10,632 nt of DNA from Burkholderiales bacterium (GCA_031275075.1 JAISPI010000073.1:1-10632); one strand, 5' to 3'; shown: positions 1 through 7,442, numbered from the stretch's first letter. Notes: generated from the sequence alone by a model not told the origin. Program-made: numbers and translations.

Positions 1-171
1 CCCGTTGAAATTGTTGCTTACCTTCTCAAATACAGTCGCCGCGACATGCGTTCGCTGGTGGCTGTGCTCGATGCGCTCGATCATCACTCGCTGTCGTTGA
101 AACGTCCTCTTACGCTGCCACTGGTGCGAGAGTGGCTGCAACGGCAAACGGTCACCAACAGCGATGTTTGA
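1..171 (+). CDS. hda: DnaA regulatory inactivator Hda, C-terminal fragment
   Basis: The frame is open from the first base and gives the last 56 residues before a TGA. The segment contains YSRRDMRSLVAVLDALD followed by a basic helix and PLVREWL. This matches the lid and C-terminal helices of the DnaA-like AAA+ domain in Hda. By family knowledge, Hda acts with the DNA-loaded sliding clamp to promote hydrolysis of DnaA-bound ATP and so prevents re-initiation of replication. The clamp-binding N-terminus and the Walker motifs lie outside the window. A full DnaA is unlikely because its DNA-binding domain IV would follow this segment, and here the protein simply ends. The stop overlaps the mnmA start by 8 nt, which suggests cotranscription and translational coupling. 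Confidence 0.8.
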   Translation, partial: PVEIVAYLLKYSRRDMRSLVAVLDALDHHSLSLKRPLTLPLVREWLQRQTVTNSDV

Positions 172-1258
172 ATCTAAAGTGACACATAAGCGTATTGTCG
201 TCGGGCTGTCCGGCGGCGTGGATTCTTCGGTGGCCGCCTGGCTGTTGAAGCAGCAGGGACATGAAGTGATCGGCGTCTTCATGAAAAACTGGGAGGACGA
301 TGATACCGACACGTATTGCACGTCGCGTCAGGATTTGATCGACGCGGCCAGTGTCGCCGACGTGATCGGCATCGAATTCGATGCCGTCAACTTTGCCGCT
401 GAATACCGCGAACGCGTTTTTGCGTACTTTCTGCACGAATACGAAGCCGGACGTACGCCCAACCCCGACGTTTTGTGCAACAGCGAAATCAAATTCCGCG
501 CGTTTCTCGATCATGCGCTGACACTCGGCGCCGATGCCATCGCCACCGGCCACTACGCGCGGGTGACGCACGGAAATGACGGTCACGCGATGTTGCTGAA
601 AGCGCGCGACACCGGCAAAGACCAAAGTTATTTTCTGCACCAGTTGTGCCAACCACAATTGCAACCGGCGTGTTTTCCGCTCGGTGACTTGCTCAAAAGC
701 GAAGTGCGCGCTATGGCTCAACGCGAAAGCATGCCTACCTGGCAGAAGAAAGACTCGACCGGCATCTGCTTCATCGGCGAAAGGCCGTTTCGTGAATTTC
801 TCGAACGTTATCTGCCGCGCACTCCGGGTCGGATGGTGACGCCGGAAGGAGTTGCCGTCGGCGAACATCAGGGACTGGCGTATTACACGCTTGGACAACG
901 GCAGGGGCTTGGCATCGGTGGCACCCGCGACAGTGACGGCGCGCCGTGGTTTGTTGCCGGAAAACGGTTGAAGGAAAATGAACTGCTTGTTGTGCAGGGG
1001 CACGATCATTCATTGCTTTACAACAATACCGTCACCGTGCAGCAGCTTCATTGGATCGCCGGTGTGCCGCCTGACGTATCGCGCACTTATGGCGCCAAAT
1101 TGCGCTATCGGATGCCCGATGCGTCGTGTCGAATCGAATGGCGCGACAACGACACATTAACGGTGCGTTTCGATACACCGCAATGGACGCCGACACCGGG
1201 GCAATACTGTGTGTTTTACGATGGCGAAGTTTGTCTTGGCGGCGGTGTTATTGTTTGA
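164..1258 (+). CDS. mnmA: tRNA-specific 2-thiouridylase MnmA
   Basis: This 364-residue protein has the usual MnmA length. It adds sulfur to U34 of the tRNAs for Lys, Glu and Gln, using ATP to adenylate the base and a persulfide relayed from the cysteine desulfurase system. Visible motifs are the PP-loop SGGVDSS (residues 16-22), GVFMKNW (37-43), the first catalytic cysteine in PNPDVLCN (Cys105) and the second in DSTGICFIGERPF (Cys202). YTLGQRQGLG lies at 241-250, and a C-terminal beta-barrel region ends in CLGGGV. The ATG at 164 overlaps the hda stop and gives an N-terminus like that of E. coli MnmA. A GTG at 179 is a possible later start but has no better ribosome site. All key residues are present. 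Confidence 0.97.
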   Translation: MFESKVTHKRIVVGLSGGVDSSVAAWLLKQQGHEVIGVFMKNWEDDDTDTYCTSRQDLIDAASVADVIGIEFDAVNFAAEYRERVFAYFLHEYEAGRTPNPDVLCNSEIKFRAFLDHALTLGADAIATGHYARVTHGNDGHAMLLKARDTGKDQSYFLHQLCQPQLQPACFPLGDLLKSEVRAMAQRESMPTWQKKDSTGICFIGERPFREFLERYLPRTPGRMVTPEGVAVGEHQGLAYYTLGQRQGLGIGGTRDSDGAPWFVAGKRLKENELLVVQGHDHSLLYNNTVTVQQLHWIAGVPPDVSRTYGAKLRYRMPDASCRIEWRDNDTLTVRFDTPQWTPTPGQYCVFYDGEVCLGGGVIV

Positions 1259-1281
1259 TGGCGTAGCGGACAGTACGCATC

Positions 1282-1890
1282 ATGAATTGGACGAATCTTG
1301 AGCTGTCGCAGGTTTTGGCGTTGGCTGCCGCGCTCGGTTTTGCCAGCGGTTTTCGTTTGTATGCGCTTTTGTTCGTGATTGGACTGGCGGGTTATTTCGA
1401 TTGGCTCGCGTTGCCGGACAGTATGAAATTACTGGCGCATCCGGTTATTCTGGCGATCACCGGCGTATTGACCATTGTTGAATTTCTGGCCGATAAAATC
1501 CCCGCAGTCGACAGTCTTTGGGACAGCGTTCACACCTTCATTCGCTTGCCGGCCGGCGCAGTGCTGGCCGCCAGTCTGGCCGGCAGCCTCATCAACGACA
1601 GCGCTATTGTCGCTACCGCGCTGGCACTGATCGGCGGCACCTTTGCCGCCACCAGCCATTTCGCCAAAGCCGGCGCCCGCGTGACCATCAACACCTCGCC
1701 CGAGCCGGCGTCGAACTGGGCTGCTTCAGTCGGTGAAGACGTGACTTGGCTTGGCCTCGTTTGGCTGATCGTTCAACATCCTCTGATTGCCGGTGTATTG
1801 ACCCTGGTGCTGGCAATACTTTGTTTGTGGGTTATCCGTAAGTTATGGTGTGCGTTACGCAGGCTGTGGAAACGAACCGCGACAACATAA
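1282..1890 (+). CDS. DUF4126 family membrane protein
   Basis: This 202-residue protein of unknown function resembles the DUF4126 family. Hydrophobic stretches at about 10-36, 53-72, 90-127 and 155-187 point to an inner-membrane protein with four or more spans. Conserved-looking elements are SGFRLY (22-27), EFLADKIPAVDSLWDS (67-82), and HFAKAGARVTINTSPEP (126-142) followed by NW and GEDV. The C-terminus (from about 186) is strongly basic, with repeated Arg/Lys-Leu-Trp, and probably faces the cytoplasm. The gene begins 23 nt after mnmA and is probably cotranscribed with it. Its ribosome site is weak. It ends 11 nt before the convergent thyA stop, with no visible terminator between. The biochemical role is unknown. 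Confidence 0.8.
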   Translation: MNWTNLELSQVLALAAALGFASGFRLYALLFVIGLAGYFDWLALPDSMKLLAHPVILAITGVLTIVEFLADKIPAVDSLWDSVHTFIRLPAGAVLAASLAGSLINDSAIVATALALIGGTFAATSHFAKAGARVTINTSPEPASNWAASVGEDVTWLGLVWLIVQHPLIAGVLTLVLAILCLWVIRKLWCALRRLWKRTATT

Positions 1891-1901
1891 CCGAAAACGC
1901 G

Positions 1902-2696
1902 CTACACCGCCACCGGCGCTTTGATCGGTGGATGGCTTTGGTAATTGATTATTTCGAAGTCTTCGAAGGCATAATCAAACAATGTAGGCGGTCGGCGTTT
2001 GATTTTGAGCGTTGGCAACGGAAACGGGGTGCGTGCCAGTTGTTCGTCGGCTTGAGCGAAATGGTTGCGGTACAAATGGCAATCACCGCCGGTCCAGATA
2101 AATTCGCCGACATCCAGATCGGTTTGTTGTGCCACCATGTGGGTGAGCAGCGCATAAGAGGCGATGTTGAAAGGAACGCCAAGAAACAAATCGGCGCTGC
2201 GCTGATAAAGTTGGCAGGACAATTTTCCCGCCGCAACGTAAAACTGGAAGAACGCATGACACGGTGGCAGACGCATCGCGTCGATCTCACCGACATTCCA
2301 GGCGGACACGATCAGCCGTCGTGAATCGGGATTCTGACGCAAGGTGTCGATCAACTGCGCCATTTGGTCGATGCGCCTGCCGTCGGCGGCTTGCCAGCTA
2401 CGCCATTGTGTACCGTAAACAGGGCCGAGTTCGCCATCGTCGTCGGCCCATTCGTCCCAGATGGTGACGCCGTGTTGCTGTAACCAACGCGCGTTGTGTT
2501 CACCGCGCAGAAACCACAGCAGTTCGTAAATGATCGACTTCAGATGGACTTTTTTCGTGGTTACCAACGGGAAACCAGCCGACAGATCAAATCGCATCTG
2601 CGGGCCAAACAGTGATACCGTGCCGGTACCGGTGCGGTCATCTTTGGGGGTGCCGGTTTCGCGCACACGGCGCAAGACATCGAGATACGCTTTCAT
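1902..2696 (-). CDS. thyA: Thymidylate synthase ThyA
   Basis: This enzyme converts dUMP to dTMP, using methylene-tetrahydrofolate as both carbon donor and reductant. Starting at the ATG at 2696, the protein is 264 residues, the same length as E. coli ThyA. The nucleophile sits in PPCHAFFQFYV as Cys146, the E. coli position. Also visible are RTGTGT (21-26), ELLWFL (58-63), IWDEWAD (79-85), GPVYGTQWR (91-99), DSRRLIVSAWN (124-134), QRSADLFLG (165-173), PFNIASYALL (175-184) and a C-terminus in KAPVAV. An in-frame TTG one codon upstream (2699) would add one residue. The GGAG at 2702-2705, five bases before the ATG, favours the ATG. The gene stands alone on its strand and diverges from lplT-plsC. 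Confidence 0.97.
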   Translation of the reverse strand: MKAYLDVLRRVRETGTPKDDRTGTGTVSLFGPQMRFDLSAGFPLVTTKKVHLKSIIYELLWFLRGEHNARWLQQHGVTIWDEWADDDGELGPVYGTQWRSWQAADGRRIDQMAQLIDTLRQNPDSRRLIVSAWNVGEIDAMRLPPCHAFFQFYVAAGKLSCQLYQRSADLFLGVPFNIASYALLTHMVAQQTDLDVGEFIWTGGDCHLYRNHFAQADEQLARTPFPLPTLKIKRRPPTLFDYAFEDFEIINYQSHPPIKAPVAV

Positions 2697-2701
2697 CAAA
2701 A

Positions 2702-2705
2702 CTCC
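2702..2705 (-). promoter_or_regulatory. Ribosome binding site of thyA
   Basis: Read on the minus strand, GGAG lies 5 bases before the ATG at 2696. It would be only 2 bases from the alternative TTG at 2699, so it decides the start in favour of the ATG. Confidence 0.7.
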
Positions 2706-2710
2706 AAGCG

Positions 2711-2728
2711 CGCGCCGGGCGCGGCGCG
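2711..2728 (-). promoter_or_regulatory. GC-only hairpin in the thyA leader
   Basis: CGCGCC (2711-2716) and GGCGCG (2723-2728) form a perfect 6-bp GC stem with a 6-base loop. On the thyA transcript the stem would end 5 bases upstream of the GGAG ribosome site. It could therefore affect ribosome access or transcript stability, but no function is shown by the sequence. Confidence 0.4.
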
Positions 2729-2732
2729 TAAG

Positions 2733-2747
2733 GCGTTATTGTAACGC
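2733..2747. promoter_or_regulatory. Palindrome overlapping a possible thyA -10 element
   Basis: GCGTTA-TTG-TAACGC is a perfect 6+6 palindrome with a 3-base centre. On the minus strand it contains TACAAT (2742 to 2737), a 5-of-6 match to the sigma-70 -10 box, so a repressor bound here could occlude the thyA promoter. No good -35 hexamer lies at 16-18 bases, so the promoter call is weak, while the palindrome itself is exact. Confidence 0.35.
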
Positions 2748-2768
2748 GGTTGGTTGCTGTCTATGTCA

Positions 2769-2807
2769 GGCGCCAAACAGATAGCACTTGACGCATTGGC
2801 GCCAAAC
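2769..2807. repeat. Direct repeat of a 10-bp GGCGCC-centred site
   Basis: GGCGCCAAAC occurs exactly at 2769-2778 and again at 2798-2807, 29 bases apart start to start. The second copy lies within a perfect 10-bp palindrome, TTGGCGCCAA (2796-2805). Both are between the divergent thyA and lplT-plsC genes, as expected of paired operator sites. The binding protein cannot be named from sequence. Confidence 0.5.
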
Positions 2808-2816
2808 TTTCATCAT
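2788..2816 (+). promoter_or_regulatory. Candidate sigma-70 promoter for lplT-plsC
   Basis: TTGACG (2788-2793) is a 5-of-6 match to the -35 box. It is followed after exactly 17 bases by CATCAT (2811-2816), a 4-of-6 match to the -10 box. Transcription would begin near 2823, about 22 bases before the GTG start. The TTGGCGCCAA palindrome lies inside the spacer, a typical repressor position. Confidence 0.4.
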
Positions 2817-2844
2817 GCAGAACATTGCCTTTTTCTGAGCCATT

Positions 2845-4749
2845 GTGAGCGCGTCGCCCCCTCATCAGTTCCGATTATTGCGTGAACGCCGGTTTGCGCC
2901 TTATTTCTGGACCCAGTTTCTGGGAGCCGGTAACGACAACGTATTCAAAAACGCGATGGCGCTGCTTATTGTTTACCAGGTCGGCAGCGTCGGCGGTTTG
3001 TCGGGAGCGATACTGGTCAATCTGGCGGCGGGGCTGTTCATTTTGCCGTTCCTTTTGTTTTCGGCAACTGCCGGACAGATTGCGGACAAGTTTGAAAAGT
3101 CGCGGTTAATCCGTCTTCTAAAGCTGCTTGAAATTGCAATCATGGTGCTTGGCGTTGTTGGCTTTTTGTTGGTCAACGTGTCGATTCTTTTTGCGGCGTT
3201 GTTTTTGATGGGGTTGCAATCAACGTTATTTGGCCCGGTCAAGTACGCGATCTTGCCGCAGCATTTGCGCGAAGAAGAACTGGTCGGCGGCAATGGGCTT
3301 GTCGAGAGCGCGACTTTTGTGGCCATCTTGTTGGGAACGATTGCTGGCGGTTTGTTGATCGCTATCGAAACGCATGGACCGTTCATCTCCGGGGTTACGT
3401 GCGTACTGATCGGTGTCGTTGGTTATTGGGTGAGCCGCAGCATTCCGCTGACGCCGGCGGCAGCGCCGGGACTGCGCATTAACTGGAACCCGCTCACCGA
3501 AACCTGGCGCAACATCCGTACTGCGCAAAAAACACGCATTGTTTGGTTGGCCATGCTGGGTATTTCGTGGTTTTGGTTTTACGGCGCGATTTTTCTTGCG
3601 CAGTTTCCCAGCTTCACGAAAGAAATACTCGGCGGCAATGAACATGTCACCACACTGTTACTGGCGTTTTTTTCGATAGGGCTGGGCATTGGCGCACTGA
3701 TGTGCGAAAAGCTGTCCGGCGGCCGGGTCGAACCGGCGCTGATCTTCATCGGAGCCGTGGGATTGGCGCTTTTCGCTTTTGATGTCGGTTTTGCTTCGCG
3801 GTTATTACACGCGGAAACGCAGAATGGAATCGTGGCGTATTTCGAAAATCCCGCGCACTGGCGCATCACATTCGATTTGATCATGATGGGTGTTTGCGGT
3901 GGGTTGTACACCGTCCCGCTTTATGTGCTGGTTCAGACCCGCGCCGATCCTGAACGTCGCTCACGCATCATTGCCGCCAACAATATTTTGAATGCGTTAT
4001 TGATGGTGCTGGCGGCGCTGATGGCCGTTGGCCTGTTTGCGCTGGGCGTGACAATCCCGCAGCTTTTCATGATAACGGCGGTGCTGACCATGCTTGTGGC
4101 GATTGCCGCGTTCTTCGCTGCGCCGCAATATGTCTTGCGTTGCATCGGTTGGTTGTTGACTCATACGCTTTATCGTGTTCGCGCCAAGGGGCTGGAAAAC
4201 ATTCCGAAAACCGGCGCTTGTATTCTGGCGTGCAACCATGTCAGTTATGTCGATTCGGTGATCCTGATCGGTGCTGTGCGCCGACCGATCCGTTTTTTCA
4301 TCGACCACCAGATTTACCAGACGCCCGTGTTGCATTGGCTGTTTAAAATGAACCGGACGATTCCCGTTGCAACGCGCAAGGACAGTGAGGCGCTCAAAGA
4401 ACAGGCGTTTGCGCTTGCCGCGCAGGCGCTGCGCAACGGCGAAGTCATCGGTATCTTTCCCGAAGGCAGGCTGACACCAGATGGTGAGATCGGCACATTC
4501 CTTCCCGGTCTTTCTCGCATGGTGCGGGAAACGCCGGTGCCCGTTGTGCCAGTGGCGTTGCATGGTTTGTGGGGCAGCTTTTTTTCGCGCTCACACAATG
4601 GCCGCGCGATGCGTAAATTACGCGGCATTTTTTCGAAAATTACCGTACAGGCCGGTTCGGCGATTGCGCCGGAAGCGCTGGATTTAAAAGACTTGCGCGA
4701 GAAAATTGTTGCGCTTCATTACAGCGAACACACGGAAAGCGGCAGCTAA
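2845..4749 (+). CDS. Fused LplT-type MFS transporter and PlsC-type acyltransferase
   Basis: This is a 634-residue two-domain protein. Residues 1 to about 430 form an MFS transporter of the lysophospholipid-flippase (LplT) type, with the signature GAGNDNVFKNAM (27-38), GQIADKFEKSR (77-87) and many hydrophobic spans. Residues 435-634 form a PlsC/LPLAT acyltransferase with the catalytic H-x4-D motif NHVSYVD (His465, Asp470) and FPEGRLTPDG (538-547). By family knowledge, such proteins move lysophospholipid across the inner membrane and re-acylate it on the inner face. The third module of Aas-type proteins, an acyl-ACP synthetase, is absent, so the acyl donor must come from elsewhere. I chose the GTG at 2845 because an in-frame TGA at 2836-2838 closes the frame just upstream. 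Its ribosome site (GAG, 2837-2839) is weak. The substrate is inferred. Confidence 0.88.
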   Translation: MSASPPHQFRLLRERRFAPYFWTQFLGAGNDNVFKNAMALLIVYQVGSVGGLSGAILVNLAAGLFILPFLLFSATAGQIADKFEKSRLIRLLKLLEIAIMVLGVVGFLLVNVSILFAALFLMGLQSTLFGPVKYAILPQHLREEELVGGNGLVESATFVAILLGTIAGGLLIAIETHGPFISGVTCVLIGVVGYWVSRSIPLTPAAAPGLRINWNPLTETWRNIRTAQKTRIVWLAMLGISWFWFYGAIFLAQFPSFTKEILGGNEHVTTLLLAFFSIGLGIGALMCEKLSGGRVEPALIFIGAVGLALFAFDVGFASRLLHAETQNGIVAYFENPAHWRITFDLIMMGVCGGLYTVPLYVLVQTRADPERRSRIIAANNILNALLMVLAALMAVGLFALGVTIPQLFMITAVLTMLVAIAAFFAAPQYVLRCIGWLLTHTLYRVRAKGLENIPKTGACILACNHVSYVDSVILIGAVRRPIRFFIDHQIYQTPVLHWLFKMNRTIPVATRKDSEALKEQAFALAAQALRNGEVIGIFPEGRLTPDGEIGTFLPGLSRMVRETPVPVVPVALHGLWGSFFSRSHNGRAMRKLRGIFSKITVQAGSAIAPEALDLKDLREKIVALHYSEHTESGS

Positions 4750-4766
4750 CGTTTTTGAGGTGAACG

Positions 4767-5111
4767 CTAAATACCGCCGCACAATGCCGTGACCCACAGC
4801 GCGACAACCAATATCAGCATGACCATTTGCGCGGCGCTACCGCAATCTTTGGATTTTTTCGACAGCGGATGACGTTCCTCGCCAATACGATCAATCGCGG
4901 CTTCGACAGCGGAGTTCAACAATTCAACGATCAGCGTCAAACCATGAGCGCCGATCAGCAACACACGAGCTGTAGCACTCAGAGGCAGGAAACAGGCAGC
5001 AACAATACCGGCCACGGCCAATAGAACAATTTGCCGGAACGCGGCTTCATCGCGCCAGGCGGCAGCAAGCCCGTGCAGGGAATAGAAAAAAGCGTTGATG
5101 ATGCGTTTCAT
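4767..5111 (-). CDS. dgkA: Diacylglycerol kinase DgkA
   Basis: This 114-residue integral membrane enzyme phosphorylates diacylglycerol to phosphatidate and so recycles the lipid by-product of periplasmic glycan modification. The family signature VELLNSAVEAAIDRIG (62-77) is intact, including the residues corresponding to E. coli Glu69 (Glu63 here), Asn72 (Asn66) and Glu76 (Glu70). The SKKSKDCGSAAQ segment supplies the Lys-Asp pair (Lys88, Asp89). DEAAFRQ near the N-terminus (21-27) is also typical. Three hydrophobic spans lie at about 28-47, 49-66 and 95-112. The start is 15 bases after the rng stop on the same strand, indicating one transcript. The gene ends 17 bases from the convergent lplT-plsC stop with no visible terminator between. 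Confidence 0.94.
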   Translation of the reverse strand: MKRIINAFFYSLHGLAAAWRDEAAFRQIVLLAVAGIVAACFLPLSATARVLLIGAHGLTLIVELLNSAVEAAIDRIGEERHPLSKKSKDCGSAAQMVMLILVVALWVTALCGGI

Positions 5112-5126
5112 AAAATGGTGCCGTGT

Positions 5127-6584
5127 TCAAACGATCACGATATCGTACTGTTCCTGGGTGTAAAGCGTTTCTACTTGCAGCGAGATGGGTTTGCCGATCA
5201 GGTCAGCAAGCCACACCAGACTTTGCGATTCTTCGTCGAGAAAGCAATCAATCACTGCTTGCGACGCCAGAATCCGGAATTCGCGCGCGCTGTACTGCCG
5301 TGCCTCACGCTGAATTTCACGCAAGATTTCATGGCACACGGTTTGCGCGGTTTTCATTTGGCCGCGTCCTTGGCAGGTCGGGCACGGTTCGCACAGCATT
5401 TGCGCCAACGATTCACGGGTTCGCTTGCGCGTCATCTCCACCAGTCCCAGACGAGTGAAGCCATTGACACTCAATCGCGTGCGATCTTTTTCCAACGCAC
5501 GGTTAAGCTCTTCGAACACCGCTTGCTGGTGCTCGGCGCGTTCCATGTCGATGAAGTCGATGATGATGATGCCGCCCAAATTGCGTAGCCGTAATTGTCG
5601 GGCGATGGTGTGCGCCGCCTCAAGATTGGTTTTGAACACGGTATCTTCAAAATTGCGGCCATCGACAAAAGCCCCGGTGTTAACATCGATACTGGTCAAC
5701 GCTTCGGTTTGATCGAAAATCAAATAGCCGCCGGATTTCAGATCGACGCGGCGCGATAATGCTTTGTTCAGCTCTTCCTCAACACCATAGCGGTCGAACA
5801 AAGTACGTTCGCCAACGTACAACGACAGCTTTTCGGTCATTCCGGTTGTGTACTTCTGTGAGAAAGCCTGCATTGCGGCCAACGCCGATGGATCATCGAC
5901 GTAAATCGTCGTCGTATCTTCGGAGGCAATGTCACGCAGCATCCGTTGCGACAGCAATAAATCCTGATACAACAGCGACGGCGTCGGCAATTCGCGGGAA
6001 TGTTGCGACAGGTCACGCCACAAGCGCGTCAGGTATTCAATATCGGTTTTCAGCTCATTTTCGGTGGCCGTCTCTGCCATCGTGCGGATGATGAAACCAC
6101 CCGCAGGCTCTTCCGGCAGCAACGCCTGCAATCGCTCACGCAAGGTTTCACGTTCGCCTTCGTCCTCAATCCGTTGCGAAATACCGATGTGCGCATCCTG
6201 TGGCAAATAAACCAAAAGGCGTCCGGCAAGGCTGACTTGTGTGGACAACCGTGCGCCCTTGGCGCCGATCGGGTCTTTGATGACCTGCACCATCAACGAT
6301 TGACCTTCGTGCAACAGTCGCTCGATCGGCCTGGCATCGTCCTCATATTTGATCCGGTTCTCGTAGATATCGGCAACGTGCAAAAAAGCGGCGCGTTCCA
6401 GACCGATGTCGACGAAAGCACTTTGCATTCCTGGCAGTACGCGCACCACCTTGCCGAGGTAAATGTTGCCGACGAAGCCGTGGGTATGCGTCCGTTCGAC
6501 GTGCAATTCCTCGACGATGCCTTGTTCAAGCACGGCAACCCGCGTTTCTTGCGGTGTGACGTTGACCAGGATTTCGCGGGACAT
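5127..6584 (-). CDS. rng: Ribonuclease G
   Basis: At 485 residues this is close to the 489 of E. coli RNase G. It lacks the long scaffold tail of RNase E. The enzyme is a 5'-end-sensing, Mg-dependent single-strand endoribonuclease that matures 16S rRNA and decays some mRNAs. The S1-like RNA-binding region covers about residues 37-120, with GNIYLGKVVRVLPGMQSAFVDIG at its start. The metal-binding aspartates lie in SIDVNTG (Asp300) and IIDFIDM (Asp343), matching Asp303 and Asp346 of RNase E. The zinc-link motif CPTC (Cys401, Cys404) is present. The start ATG has only a weak purine-rich site upstream. It follows maf by 51 bases and precedes dgkA by 15, so the three probably form an operon. Confidence 0.96.
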   Translation of the reverse strand: MSREILVNVTPQETRVAVLEQGIVEELHVERTHTHGFVGNIYLGKVVRVLPGMQSAFVDIGLERAAFLHVADIYENRIKYEDDARPIERLLHEGQSLMVQVIKDPIGAKGARLSTQVSLAGRLLVYLPQDAHIGISQRIEDEGERETLRERLQALLPEEPAGGFIIRTMAETATENELKTDIEYLTRLWRDLSQHSRELPTPSLLYQDLLLSQRMLRDIASEDTTTIYVDDPSALAAMQAFSQKYTTGMTEKLSLYVGERTLFDRYGVEEELNKALSRRVDLKSGGYLIFDQTEALTSIDVNTGAFVDGRNFEDTVFKTNLEAAHTIARQLRLRNLGGIIIIDFIDMERAEHQQAVFEELNRALEKDRTRLSVNGFTRLGLVEMTRKRTRESLAQMLCEPCPTCQGRGQMKTAQTVCHEILREIQREARQYSAREFRILASQAVIDCFLDEESQSLVWLADLIGKPISLQVETLYTQEQYDIVIV

Positions 6585-6633
6585 AGAATTTGCTTTCAGG
6601 GAAGGGGGACAGAATACGGGCAGAAGGGGAAAG

Positions 6634-6657
6634 ATTCAAGCATTCAAACATTCGAGC
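6634..6657. repeat. Three imperfect 8-base repeats at the maf 3' end
   Basis: ATTCAAGC (6634), ATTCAAAC (6642) and ATTCGAGC (6650) follow one another without gaps. They cover the last codons and stop of maf on the minus strand. This is a minor local duplication with no assigned role. Confidence 0.5.
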
Positions 6658-7253
6658 AACTGCACCGTTTCAAACAACGGCAGTCCGACAACGCCGGAAT
6701 AGCTCCCATCGAGATGCGTCACGAACGCGCCAGCGCGTCCCTGAATTGCATAAGCGCCGGCTTTTCCGAACGGTTCGCCACTGTCGAGATAATGCCCGAT
6801 GTCCTCATCACACAAGATTTTGAACGTTACCCGCGAGACCACGACACGGTCGATGACGCGCAGCGCACGCCCTTTCCGGAGAAGCGGGCACAAGGCTACC
6901 GCGCTGATCACCTCATGTGTTTTTCCGGAAAGTGCCTGCAACATGGCGGCGGCGTCCTGCCGGTCTCGCGGTTTGCCGAAAACGCGGCCAGCCCAAACCA
7001 CCTCTGTATCGGCGCCAAGCACGGCGCGTTCCGGTAACTGTTGCTGGCGAAGTTGTCGCATGCCGATGATCGCCTTTGCGCGCGCCATTCTCCGGACATA
7101 AGCGAGCGGCGCTTCGTTGGGTTGGGGGATTTCCGCGATGACGTTCTCGCCAAGCGTAAATACTTCGAACGGTACGCCGATCTGCGTCAGCAAGGCCTGC
7201 CGGCGTGGGCTTTGGGACGCGAGATACACAGCGGAGGCGTGAAACGCGGACAT
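6636..7253 (-). CDS. maf: Maf-family nucleoside triphosphate pyrophosphatase (YhdE type)
   Basis: This 205-residue protein is of normal family length. Maf proteins hydrolyse dTTP, UTP and modified pyrimidine triphosphates to monophosphates and are seen as house-cleaning enzymes linked to division control. The N-terminal signature ASQSPRRQALLTQIG (residues 12-26) is present, followed by ADTEVVW (with the usual Asp-Thr pair), FGKPRDRQDA and LSGKTHEV. Near the C-terminus lie the SGEPFGKAGAYAIQG core and GSYSGVVGLPL. The Maf-rng order resembles the yhdE-rng neighbourhood of E. coli. The start ATG at 7253 has a weak ribosome site. The gene diverges from tRNA-Phe across 113 bases. Assignment to the dTTPase/UTPase subfamily is by resemblance. 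Confidence 0.95.
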   Translation of the reverse strand: MSAFHASAVYLASQSPRRQALLTQIGVPFEVFTLGENVIAEIPQPNEAPLAYVRRMARAKAIIGMRQLRQQQLPERAVLGADTEVVWAGRVFGKPRDRQDAAAMLQALSGKTHEVISAVALCPLLRKGRALRVIDRVVVSRVTFKILCDEDIGHYLDSGEPFGKAGAYAIQGRAGAFVTHLDGSYSGVVGLPLFETVQLLECLNA

Positions 7254-7293
7254 AGGTTCTTAGGCAGACGGAGAGATAGCGGATTCCTGCTGC

Positions 7294-7299
7294 ATTTTA
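7294..7299 (-). promoter_or_regulatory. Possible -10 element for the maf-rng-dgkA run
   Basis: TAAAAT read on the minus strand is a 5-of-6 match to the -10 box, about 40 bases upstream of the maf ATG. No clear -35 box lies at the right distance, so this is a weak call. Confidence 0.25.
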
Positions 7300-7326
7300 C
7301 TGTACCCTGAAACAGGCTATTTCATC

Positions 7327-7366
7327 TTTTAAGGAAAAACAAGGCATGCTATACTTAAAAATTAAC
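7327..7366 (+). promoter_or_regulatory. Promoter region of tRNA-Phe
   Basis: TATACT (7350-7355) is a 5-of-6 match to the -10 box and lies 11 bases before the tRNA 5' end, implying a very short leader. At 17 bases upstream TTTTAA (7327-7332) is only a poor -35. The -10 box is the stronger evidence. Confidence 0.45.

Positions 7367-7442
<76 letters not shown>

Noticed and set aside
152..1009. A 285-codon minus-strand open frame antisense to mnmA
   Set aside because: mnmA is certain on the plus strand. The antisense translation is Phe/His/Arg/Gln-rich without a domain, as expected for a shadow frame.
2815..2838. ATG at 2815 as the start of lplT-plsC
   Set aside because: It is in frame but meets a TGA at 2836-2838 before reaching the conserved sequence.
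6000..7037. A 345-codon plus-strand open frame antisense to rng and maf
   Set aside because: rng and maf on the minus strand have all family motifs. The plus-strand translation has no recognisable domain and no good ribosome site. It is a shadow of codon bias.
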